Positions 47,448-56,731 of a DNA stretch of 64,000 nt are shown piece after piece; positions within the stretch are counted from its first letter, which is position 1, and every line of letters begins with the position of its first letter. The DNA is from Limnoperna fortunei. Its lineage: Eukaryota > Mollusca > Bivalvia > Mytilida > Modiolidae. The position numbers and the translations under genes are program-made. A model generated the notes under the pieces. It worked only from the letters and a program-made list of their open reading frames with translations. It was not told where the DNA came from and did not search any database. The stretch is from NCBI GenBank assembly GCA_944474755.1, contig OX104119.1:85378896-85442895 (forward strand), in the 5' to 3' direction.

Positions 47448-47489
47448 ATCGCCTGAAGAGCTACAGGAAGCAGTGAAAGTACTAGCGAT
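47448..47489 (+). ncRNA. Type I hammerhead ribozyme (PLE)
   Basis: All hammerhead elements are present in order. Helix I is ATCGC (47448-47452) with GCGAT (47485-47489). The core is CTGAAGA (47453-47459). Helix II is GCTAC/GCAGT with an AGGAA loop (47460-47474; one G-U pair and one mismatch). GAAA is at 47475-47478. Helix III is the palindrome AGTACT (47478-47483), and the cleavage dinucleotide TA puts the cut after 47484. The self-complementary stub in place of a closed helix III matches the small type I hammerheads known from Penelope-like elements and retrozymes, which are thought to work as dimers. Activity has not been tested. Confidence 0.78.
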
Positions 47490-47568
47490 GTAATACAATA
47501 TACAGATTTTTTCATGTGATTTTATTCTTTATTCATATTAATGCCGTCTTGTGGACTTTATCTTGTTT

Positions 47569-47570
<2 letters not shown>

Positions 47571-47652
<82 letters not shown>
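47571..47652. repeat. (AT)n microsatellite at left array end
   Basis: About 40 AT units joined directly to the end of the first minus-strand array copy. The mirrored array end at 60158 also runs into (AT)n at the same unit position. Confidence 0.95.
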
Positions 47653-47659
<7 letters not shown>

Positions 47660-47882
47660 AACTCCATATTTTGCCGACGTTTCGACGACCACTGCCGTCT
47701 TTATTCAAGGCATATATACAAATGACAAGAATATGTATATGTGAAGTCAATAACAACAACAACAACGTTACAATACAATGACGTCATAAACGGGTAAAGT
47801 AAAGTAAAAGTGAAATTTGGCAGTAATATAAAGAGTAGAAATGGGGGGGGGATACAAATGAACGTTACAATACAATGGCTTC

Positions 47883-48620
47883 TTAAAGGGTACTCAGAAT
47901 ATAATTTGTAGGTATTAGTGAACTTTGGATATTAGTAGAAGCGGTCTGTAAACTATTGATATCGGTAGAAACAGTCTGTAAAATTTGGATATCAGTAGAA
48001 ACATTCGGTAAACTTCGGATATCTGTAGAGACATTCGGTAAACATCGTATATCAGTAGCAACATTCGGTAATTTATAGATATCAGAAGAAACATTCAGTT
48101 TATTGGTTGAAACATTCGGTAAACTCAATACATGAGTAGTTGTAAAATTCACAACATTTATTGTATTAGTTGTCGTTTCTGGTAAATTTTGTAGAAGTGC
48201 TTGTATTTTCCGTGATTTAGCTGACTCGTATCGCTGTGTCTGTTTTGATTTAAAATTTTTTAATTCATTCTCTATCTTATCAAAATCTTTAGATACCTTT
48301 CGTAACTCTTGTCTCTTATCAACAATATATTCCGAAATATATCGTAGACGTTTTATACAAACACTATGAGTATTTCTAATTAGTTCCATTGAAAAAGCTT
48401 TAAGATGTGATTTAAAAATGTCCATGTCTTCTTTATTTACGTCCATACATGGTTTCCATTTCAATAAAAATCCTCTAGGAATAATATTATTTTCTAAACA
48501 AAATTCTAAAAAGAACTTATGACTTCCATATCTGACTTCTTTTCCATATAAATCCTTTAGTCGTAAAATAACGTTGTTTATACTGTTCCGTTCACATTTT
48601 CCATCTTCTTGTTCCATCAT
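47883..48620 (-). CDS. Array ORF, PLE N-terminal-like protein, copy M1
   Basis: 245 codons from the double Met (MMEQEDGKCERNS) to TAA. Residues ~30-75 contain YGSHKFFLEFCLENNIIPRG and the following helical stretch, which resembles the N-terminal region preceding the RT in Penelope-like proteins. Residues ~80-145 are highly charged and probably coiled coil (DKRQELRKVSKDFDKIENEL). The C-terminal ~90 residues are degenerate ten-residue repeats of the type LPNVSTDIRS, encoded by 30-bp DNA repeats. No catalytic domain. This outermost copy has private changes (SHKFF, KSHLK, TNKLNVSSDIYK). Expression is unproven; the PLE link is inferred from pattern and from the flanking hammerhead-like motif. Confidence 0.6.
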   Translation of the reverse strand: MMEQEDGKCERNSINNVILRLKDLYGKEVRYGSHKFFLEFCLENNIIPRGFLLKWKPCMDVNKEDMDIFKSHLKAFSMELIRNTHSVCIKRLRYISEYIVDKRQELRKVSKDFDKIENELKNFKSKQTQRYESAKSRKIQALLQNLPETTTNTINVVNFTTTHVLSLPNVSTNKLNVSSDIYKLPNVATDIRCLPNVSTDIRSLPNVSTDIQILQTVSTDINSLQTASTNIQSSLIPTNYILSTL

Positions 48621-48885
48621 GTAAAGAATTATAATTATAAACTATACAATAATAAATAAAAACTCCATATTTTGCCGACGTTTCGACGACCACTGCCGTC
48701 TTTATTCAAGGCATATATACAAATGACAAGAATATGTATATGTGAAGTCAATAACAACAACAACAACGTTACAATACAATGACGTCATAAACGGGTAAAG
48801 TAAAGTAAAAGTGAAATTTGGCAGTAATATAAAGAGTAGAAATGGGGGGGGGGGATACAAATGAACGTTACAATACAATGGCTTC

Positions 48886-49623
48886 TTAAAGGGTACTCAG
48901 AATATAATTTGTAGGTATTAGTGAACTTTGGATATTAGTAGAAGCGGTCTGTAAACTATTGATATCGGTAGAAACAGTCTGTAAAATTTGGATATCAGTA
49001 GAAACATTCGGTAAACTTCGGATATCTGTAGAGACATTCGGTAAACATCGTATATCAGTAGCAACATTCGGTAATTTATGGATATCAGAAGAAACATACA
49101 GTTTATTGGTTGAAACATTCGGTAAACTCAATACATGAGTAGTTGTAAAATTCACAACATTTATTGTATTAGTTGTCGTTTCTGGTAAATTTTGTAGAAG
49201 TGCTTGTATTTTCCGTGATTTAGCTGACTCGTATCGCTGTGTCTGTTTTGATTTAAAATTTTTTAATTCATTCTCTATCTTATCAAAATCTTTAGATACC
49301 TTTCGTAACTCTTGTCTCTTATCAACAATATATTCCGAAATATATCGTAGACGTTTTATACAAACACTATGAGTATTTCTAATTAGTTCCATTGAAAAAG
49401 CTTTAAGATGTGCTTTAAAAATGTCCATGTCTTCTTTATTTACGTCCATACATGTTTTCCATTTCAATAAAAATCCTCTAGGAATAATATTATTTTCTAA
49501 ACAAAATTCTAAAAAGTACTTATGACTTCCATATCTGACTTCTTTTCCATATAAATCCTTTAGTCGTAAAATAACGTTGTTTATACTGTTCCGTTCACAT
49601 TTTCCATCTTCTTGTTCCATCAT
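48886..49623 (-). CDS. Array ORF copy M2
   Basis: Intact 245-codon copy. Private change KWKTCMD where other copies have KWKPCMD. Confidence 0.6.
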   Translation of the reverse strand: MMEQEDGKCERNSINNVILRLKDLYGKEVRYGSHKYFLEFCLENNIIPRGFLLKWKTCMDVNKEDMDIFKAHLKAFSMELIRNTHSVCIKRLRYISEYIVDKRQELRKVSKDFDKIENELKNFKSKQTQRYESAKSRKIQALLQNLPETTTNTINVVNFTTTHVLSLPNVSTNKLYVSSDIHKLPNVATDIRCLPNVSTDIRSLPNVSTDIQILQTVSTDINSLQTASTNIQSSLIPTNYILSTL

Positions 49624-49890
49624 GTAAAGAATTATAATTAAAAACTATACAATAATAAATAAAAACTCCATATTTTGCCGACGTTTCGACGACCACTGCC
49701 GTCTTTATTCAAGGCATATATACAAATGACAAGAATATGTATATGTGAAGTCAATAACAACAACAACAACGTTACAATACAATGACGTCATAAACGGGTA
49801 AAGTAAAGTAAAAGTGAAATTTGGCAGTAATATAAAGAGTAGAAATGGGGGGGGGGGGGATACAAATGAACGTTACAATACAATGGCTTC

Positions 49891-50628
49891 TTAAAGGGTA
49901 CTCAGAATATAATTTGTAGGTATTAGTGAACTTTGGATATTAGTAGAAGCGGTCTGTAAACTATTGATATCGGTAGAAACAGTCTGTAAAATTTGGATAT
50001 CAGTAGAAACATTCGGTAAACTTCGGATATCTGTAGAGACATTCGGAAAACATCGTATATCAGTAGCAACATTCGGTAATTTATGGATATCAGAAGAAAC
50101 ATACAGTTTATTGGTTGAAACATTCGGTAAACTCAATACATGAGTAGTTGTAAAATTCACAACATTTATTGTATTAGTTGTCGTTTCTGGTAAATTTTGT
50201 AGAAGTGCTTGTATTTTCCGTGATTTAGCTGACTCGTATCGCTGTGTCTGTTTTGATTTAAAATTTTTTAATTCATTCTCTATCTTATCAAAATCTTTAG
50301 ATACCTTTCGTAACTCTTGTCTCTTATCAACAATATATTCCGAAATATATCGTAGACGTTTTATACAAACACTATGAGTATTTCTAATTAGTTCCATTGA
50401 AAAAGCTTTAAGATGTGCTTTAAAAATGTCCATGTCTTCTTTATTTACGTCCATACATGGTTTTCATTTCAATAAAAATCCTCTAGGAATAATATTATTT
50501 TCTAAACAAAATTCTAAAAAGTACTTATGACTTCCATATCTGACTTCTTTTCCATATAAATCCTTTAGTCGTAAAATAACGTTGTTTATACTGTTCCGTT
50601 CACATTTTCCATCTTCTTGTTCCATCAT
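49891..50628 (-). pseudogene. Array ORF copy M3, nonsense mutation
   Basis: TGG (Trp of LLKWKP) is TGA at ~50464, cutting the frame; the 187-codon remainder is open from MDVNKEDM. Also carries RCFPNV for RCLPNV. Confidence 0.75.
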
Positions 50629-50892
50629 GTAAAGAATTATAATTAAAAACTATACAATAATAAATAAAAACTCCATATTTTGCCGACGTTTCGACGACCA
50701 CTGCCGTCTTTATTCAAGGCATATATACAAATGACAAGAATATGTATATGTGAAGTCAATAACAACAACAACAACGTTACAATACAATGACGTCATAAAC
50801 GGGTAAAGTAAAGTAAAAGTGAAATTTGGCAGTAATATAAAGAGTAGAAATGGGGGGGGGGATACAAATGAACGTTACAATACAATGGCTTC

Positions 50893-51603
50893 TTAAAGGG
50901 TACTCAGAATAATATAATTTGTAGGTATTAGTGAACTTTGGATATTAGTAGAAGCGGTCTGTAAACTATTGATATCGGTAGAAACAGTCTGTAAAATTTG
51001 GATATCAGTAGAAACATTCGGTAAACATCGTATATCAGTAGCAACATTCGGTAATTTATGGATATCAGAAGAAACATACAGTTTATTGGTTGAAACATTC
51101 GGTAAACTCAATACATGAGTAGTTGTAAAATTCACAACATTTATTGTATTAGTTGTCGTTTCTGGTAAATTTTGTAGAAGTGCTTGTATTTTCCGTGATT
51201 TAGCTGACTCGTATCGCTGTGTCTGTTTTGATTTAAAATTTTTTAATTCATTCTCTATCTTATCAAAATCTTTAGATACCTTTCGTAACTCTTGTCTCTT
51301 ATCAACAATATATTCCGAAATATATCGTAGACGTTTTATACAAACACTATGAGTATTTCTAATTAGTTCCATTGAAAAAGCTTTAAGATGTGCTTTAAAA
51401 ATGTCCATGTCTTCTTTATTTACGTCCATACATGGTTTCCATTTCAATAAAAATCCTCTAGGAATATTATTATTTTCTAAACAAAATTCTAAAAAGTACT
51501 TATGACTTCCATATCTGACTTCTTTTCCATATAAATCCTTTAGTCGTAAAATAACGTTGTTTATACTGTTCCGTTCACATTTTCCATCTTCTTGTTCCAT
51601 CAT
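50893..51603 (-). CDS. Array ORF copy M4, one 30-bp repeat lost
   Basis: 236 codons. One ten-residue repeat (RSLPNVSTDI) is deleted near 51020 and one codon is added near the C-terminus. It carries ENNNIP instead of ENNIIP, a variant shared only with the plus-strand copy at 52878, its mirror neighbour across the inversion. Confidence 0.6.
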   Translation of the reverse strand: MMEQEDGKCERNSINNVILRLKDLYGKEVRYGSHKYFLEFCLENNNIPRGFLLKWKPCMDVNKEDMDIFKAHLKAFSMELIRNTHSVCIKRLRYISEYIVDKRQELRKVSKDFDKIENELKNFKSKQTQRYESAKSRKIQALLQNLPETTTNTINVVNFTTTHVLSLPNVSTNKLYVSSDIHKLPNVATDIRCLPNVSTDIQILQTVSTDINSLQTASTNIQSSLIPTNYIILSTL

Positions 51604-51866
51604 GTAAAGAATTATAATTAAAAACTATACAATAATAAATAAAAACTCCATATTTTGCCGACGTTTCGACGACCACTGCCGTCTTTATTCAAGGCATATA
51701 TACAAATGACAAGAATATGTATATGTGAAGTCAATAACAACAACAACAACGTTACAATACAATGACGTCATAAACGGGTAAAGTAAAGTAAAAGTGAAAT
51801 TTGGCAGTAATATAAAGAGTAGAAATGGGGGGGGGATACAAATGAACGTTACAATACAATGGCTTC

Positions 51867-51972
51867 TTAAAGGGTACTCAGAATATAATTTGTAGGTATT
51901 AGTGAACTTTGGATATTAGTAGAAGCGGTCTGTAAACTATTGATATCGGTAGAAACAGTCTGTAAAATTTGG
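51867..51972 (-). pseudogene. Array ORF copy M5, C-terminal stub at inversion
   Basis: Only the last ~35 codons (ILQTVSTDINSLQTASTNIQ to the stop) remain; the unit is cut at the inversion junction. Confidence 0.8.
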
Positions 51973-51998
51973 TGCTTTAAAAATGATTTTAGATTTTT
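51973..51998. other. Inversion junction of the array
   Basis: Minus-strand unit ends at CTGTAAAATTTGG. Next comes TGCTTTAAAAATG, a 13-base piece of minus-strand unit sequence from another position (compare 49411-49423). Then ATTTTAGATTTTT grades into plus-strand unit sequence. The short templated insertion is the kind left by template switching or end-joining repair. Confidence 0.8.
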
Positions 51999-52615
51999 GT
52001 TTAGAAAATAATATTATTCCTAGAGGATTTTTATTGAAATGGAAACCATGTATGGACGTAAATAAAGAAGACATGGACATTTTTAAAGCACATCTTAAAG
52101 CTTTTTCAATGGAACTAATTAGAAATACTCATAGTGTTTGTATAAAACGTCTACGATATATTTCGGAATATATTGTTGATAAGAGACAAGAGTTACGAAA
52201 GGTATCTAAAGATTTTGATAAGATAGAGAATGAATTAAAAAATTTTAAATCAAAACAGACACAGCGATACGAGTCAGCTAAATCACGGAAAATACAAGCA
52301 CTTCTACAAAATTTACCAGAAACGACAACTAATACAATAAATGTTGTGAATTTTACAACTACTCATGTATTGAGTTTACCGAATGTTTCAACCAATAAAC
52401 TGTATGTTTCTTCTGATATCCATAAATTACCGAATGTTGCTACTGATATACGATGTTTACCGAATGTCTCTACAGATATCCGAAGTTTACCGAATGTTTC
52501 TACTGATATCCAAATTTTACAGACTGTTTCTACCGATATCAATAGTTTACAGACCGCTTCTACTAATATCCAAAGTTCACTAATACCTACAAATTATATT
52601 CTGAGTACCCTTTAA
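51983..52615 (+). pseudogene. Array ORF copy P1, N-terminus lost
   Basis: 210-codon frame. The first ~38 codons of the normal ORF are missing because the inversion junction lies there; the Met at 51983 comes from junction sequence. True unit sequence starts at about LDFCLENNIIPRG. Confidence 0.8.
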
Positions 52616-52784
52616 GAAGCCATTGTATTGTAACGTTCATTTGTATCCCCCCCCATTTCTACTCTTTATATTACTGCCAAATTTCACTTTTACTTTACTT
52701 TACCCGTTTATGACGTCATTGTATTGTAACGTTGTTGTTGTTGTTATTGACTTCACATATACATATTCTTGTCATTTGTATATA

Positions 52785-52825
52785 TGCCTTGAATAAAGAC
52801 GGCAGTGGTCGTCGAAACGTCGGCA
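52785..52825 (+). ncRNA. Hammerhead-like fold, degenerate core (one per unit)
   Basis: Helix I TGCC/GGCA, helix II GACGGC/GTCGTC with AGTG loop, then GAAA and the palindromic stub ACGT followed by C (cleavage-like UC), in the right order. The 5' core reads TTGAATAAA instead of CTGANGA, so the essential C3 and G8 are not in place and cleavage is doubtful. The same sequence is in every array unit, for example 47672-47712 and 48673-48713 on the minus strand. It is probably a relic or altered PLE hammerhead; part of it doubles as the AATAAA signal. Confidence 0.55.
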
Positions 52826-52877
52826 AAATATGGAGTTTTTATTTATTATTGTATAGTTTTTAATTATAATTCTTTAC

Positions 52878-53615
52878 ATGATGGAACAAGAAGATGGAAA
52901 ATGTGAACGGAACAGTATAAACAACGTTATTTTACGACTAAAGGATTTATATGGAAAAGAAGTCAGATATGGAAGTCATAAGTACTTTTTAGAATTTTGT
53001 TTAGAAAATAATAATATTCCTAGAGGATTTTTATTGAAATGGAAACCATGTATGGACGTAAATAAAGAAGACATGGACATTTTTAAAGCACATCTTAAAG
53101 CTTTTTCAATGGAACTAATTAGAAATACTCATAGTGTTTGTATAAAACGTCTACGATATATTTCGGAATATATTGTTGATAAGAGACAAGAGTTACGAAA
53201 GGTATCTAAAGATTTTGATAAGATAGAGAATGAATTAAAAAATTTTAAATCAAAACAGACACAGCGATACGAGTCAGCTAAATCACGGAAAATACAAGCA
53301 CTTCTACAAAATTTACCAGAAACGACAACTAATACAATAAATGTTGTGAATTTTACAACTACTCATGTATTGAGTTTACCGAATGTTTCAACCAATAAAC
53401 TGTATGTTTCTTCTTATATCCATAAATTACCGAATGTTGCTACTGATATACGATGCTTACCGAATGTCTCTACAGATATCCGAAGTTTACCGAATGTTTC
53501 TACTGATATCCAAATTTTACAGACTGTTTCTACCGATATCAATAGTTTACAGACCGCTTCTACTAATATCCAAAGTTCACTAATACCTACAAATTATATT
53601 CTGAGTACCCTTTAA
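52878..53615 (+). CDS. Array ORF copy P2
   Basis: Intact 245 codons. Shares ENNNIP with copy M4; private SSYIHK for SSDIHK. Confidence 0.6.
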   Translation: MMEQEDGKCERNSINNVILRLKDLYGKEVRYGSHKYFLEFCLENNNIPRGFLLKWKPCMDVNKEDMDIFKAHLKAFSMELIRNTHSVCIKRLRYISEYIVDKRQELRKVSKDFDKIENELKNFKSKQTQRYESAKSRKIQALLQNLPETTTNTINVVNFTTTHVLSLPNVSTNKLYVSSYIHKLPNVATDIRCLPNVSTDIRSLPNVSTDIQILQTVSTDINSLQTASTNIQSSLIPTNYILSTL

Positions 53616-53878
53616 GAAGCCATTGTATTGTAACGTTCATTTGTATCCCCCCCCCATTTCTACTCTTTATATTACTGCCAAATTTCACTTTTACTTTACT
53701 TTACCCGTTTATGACGTCATTGTATTGTAACGTTGTTGTTGTTGTTATTGACTTCACATATACATATTCTTGTCATTTGTATATATGCCTTGAATAAAGA
53801 CGGCAGTGGTCGTCGAAACGTCGGCAAAATATGGAGTTTTTATTTATTATTGTATAGTTTTTAATTATAATTCTTTAC

Positions 53879-54616
53879 ATGATGGAGCAAGAAGATGGAA
53901 AATGTGAACGGAACAGTATAAACAACGTTATTTTACGACTAAAGGATTTATATGGAAAAGAAGTCAGATATGGAAGTCATAAGTACTTTTTAGAATTTTG
54001 TTTAGAAAATAATATTATTCCTAGAGGATTTTTATTGAAATGGAAACAATGTATGGACGTAAATAAAGAAGACATGGACATTTTTAAAGCACATCTTAAA
54101 GCTTTTTCAATGGAACTAATTAGAAATACTCATAGTGTTTGTATAAAACGTCTACGATATATTTCGGAATATATTGTTGATAAGAGACAAGAGTTACGAA
54201 AGGTATCTAAAGATTTTGATAAGATAGAGAATGAATTAAAAAATTTTAAATCAAAACAGACACAGCGATACGAGTCAGCTAAATCACGGAAAATACAAGC
54301 ACTTCTACAAAATTTACCAGAAACGACAACTAATACAATAAATGCTGTGAATTTTACAACTACTCATGTATTGAGTTTACCGAATGTTTCAACCAATAAA
54401 CTGTATGTTTCTTCTGATATCCATAAATTACCGAATGTTGCTACTGATATACGATGTTTACCGAATGTCTCTACAGATATCCGAAGTTTACCGAATGTTT
54501 CTACTGATATCCAAATTTTACAGACTGTTTCTACCGATATCAATAGTTTACAGACCGCTTCTACTAATATCCAAAGTTCACTAATACCTACAAATTATAT
54601 TCTGAGTACCCTTTAA
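53879..54616 (+). CDS. Array ORF copy P3
   Basis: Intact 245 codons. Private KWKQCMD; shares NTINAVNF with the last copy at 59166. Confidence 0.6.
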   Translation: MMEQEDGKCERNSINNVILRLKDLYGKEVRYGSHKYFLEFCLENNIIPRGFLLKWKQCMDVNKEDMDIFKAHLKAFSMELIRNTHSVCIKRLRYISEYIVDKRQELRKVSKDFDKIENELKNFKSKQTQRYESAKSRKIQALLQNLPETTTNTINAVNFTTTHVLSLPNVSTNKLYVSSDIHKLPNVATDIRCLPNVSTDIRSLPNVSTDIQILQTVSTDINSLQTASTNIQSSLIPTNYILSTL

Positions 54617-54880
54617 GAAGCCATTGTATTGTAACGTTCATTTGTATCCCCCCCCCCATTTCTACTCTTTATATTACTGCCAAATTTCACTTTTACTTTA
54701 CTTTACCCGTTTATGACGTCATTGTATTGTAACGTTGTTGTTGTTGTTATTGACTTCACATATACATATTCTTGTCATTTGTATATATGCCTTGAATAAA
54801 GACGGCAGTGGTCGTCGAAACGTCGGCAAAATATGGAGTTTTTATTTATTATTGTATAGTTTTTAATTATAATTCTTTAC

Positions 54881-55618
54881 ATGATGGAACAAGAAGATGG
54901 AAAATGTGAACGGAACAGTATAAACAACGTTATTTTACGACTAAAGGATTTATATGGAAAAGAAGTCAGATATGGAAGTCATAAGTACTTTTTAGAATTT
55001 TGTTTAGAAAATAATATTATTCCTAGAGGATTTTTATTGAAATGGAAACCATGTATGGACGTAAATAAAGAAGACATGGACATTTTTAAAGCACATCTTA
55101 AAGCTTTTTCAATGGCACTAATTAGAAATACTCATAGTGTTTGTATAAAACGTCTACGATATATTTCGGAATATATTGTTGATAAGAGACAAGAGTTACG
55201 AAAGGTATCTAAAGATTTTGATAAGATAGAGAATGAATTAAAAAATTTTAAATCAAAACAGACACAGCGATACGAGTCAGCTAAATCACGGAAAATACAA
55301 GCACTTCTACAAAATTTACCAGAAACGACAACTAATACAATAAATGTTGTGAATTTTACAACTACTCATGTATTGAGTTTACCGAATGTTTCAACCAATA
55401 AACTGTATGTTTCTTCTGATATCCATAAATTACCGAATGTTGCTACTGATATACGATGTTTACCGAATGTCTCTACAGATATCCGAAGTTTACCGAATGT
55501 TTCTACTGATATCCAAATTTTACAGACTGTTTCTACCGATATCAATAGTTTACAGACCGCTTCTACTAATATCCAAAGTTCACTAATACCTACAAATTAT
55601 ATTCTGAGTACCCTTTAA
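54881..55618 (+). CDS. Array ORF copy P4
   Basis: Intact 245 codons; private AFSMALIR for AFSMELIR. Confidence 0.6.
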   Translation: MMEQEDGKCERNSINNVILRLKDLYGKEVRYGSHKYFLEFCLENNIIPRGFLLKWKPCMDVNKEDMDIFKAHLKAFSMALIRNTHSVCIKRLRYISEYIVDKRQELRKVSKDFDKIENELKNFKSKQTQRYESAKSRKIQALLQNLPETTTNTINVVNFTTTHVLSLPNVSTNKLYVSSDIHKLPNVATDIRCLPNVSTDIRSLPNVSTDIQILQTVSTDINSLQTASTNIQSSLIPTNYILSTL

Positions 55619-55883
55619 GAAGCCATTGTATTGTAACGTTCATTTGTATCCCCCCCCCCCATTTCTACTCTTTATATTACTGCCAAATTTCACTTTTACT
55701 TTACTTTACCCGTTTATGACGTCATTGTATTGTAACGTTGTTGTTGTTGTTATTGACTTCACATATACATATTCTTGTCATTTGTATATATGCCTTGAAT
55801 AAAGACGGCAGTGGTCGTCGAAACGTCGGCAAAATATGGAGTTTTTATTTATTATTGTATAGTTTTTAATTATAATTCTTTAC

Positions 55884-56620
55884 ATGATGGAACAAGAAGA
55901 TGGAAAATGTGAACGGAACAGTATAAACAACGTTATTTTACGACTAAAGGATTTATATGGAAAAGAAGTCAGATATGGAAGTCATAAGTACTTTTTAGAA
56001 TTTTGTTTAGAAAATAATATTATTCCTAGAGGATTTTTATTGAAATGGAAACCATGTATGGACGTAAATAAAGAAGACATGGACATTTTTAAAGCACATC
56101 TTAAAGCTTTTTCAATGGAACTAATTAGAAATACTCATAGTGTTTGTATAAAACGTCTACGATATATTTCGGAATATATTGTTGATAAGAGACAAGAGTT
56201 ACGAAAGGTATCTAAAGATTTTGATAAGATAGAGAATGAATTAAAAAATTTTAAATCAAAACAGACACAGCGATACGAGTCAGCTAAATCACGGAAAATA
56301 CAAGCACTTCTACAAAATTTACCAGAAACGACAACTAATACAATAAATGTTGTGAATTTTACAACTACTCATGTATTGAGTTTACCGAATGTTTCAACCA
56401 ATAAACTGTATGTTTCTTCTGATATCCATAAATTACCGATGTTGCTACTGATATACGATGTTTACCGAATGTCTCTACAGATATCCGAAGTTTACCGAAT
56501 GTTTCTACTGATATCCAAATTTTACAGACTGTTTCTACCGATATCAATAGTTTACAGACCGCTTCTACTAATATCCAAAGTTCACTAATACCTACAAATT
56601 ATATTCTGAGTACCCTTTAA
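55884..56620 (+). pseudogene. Array ORF copy P5, frameshift
   Basis: A one-base deletion at ~56438 (ACCGATGTT for ACCGAATGTT) shifts the frame within the C-terminal repeats; the altered frame stops at 56588. The unit is interrupted 111 bp downstream by the LINE. Confidence 0.8.
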
Positions 56621-56731
56621 GAAGCCATTGTATTGTAACGTTCATTTGTATCCCCCCCCCATTTCTACTCTTTATATTACTGCCAAATTTCACTTTTACT
56701 TTACTTTACCCGTTTATGACGTCATTGTATT

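Noticed and set aside
47516..47765. ORFs encoding (IY)n on both strands
   Set aside because: Read from the (AT)n microsatellite.
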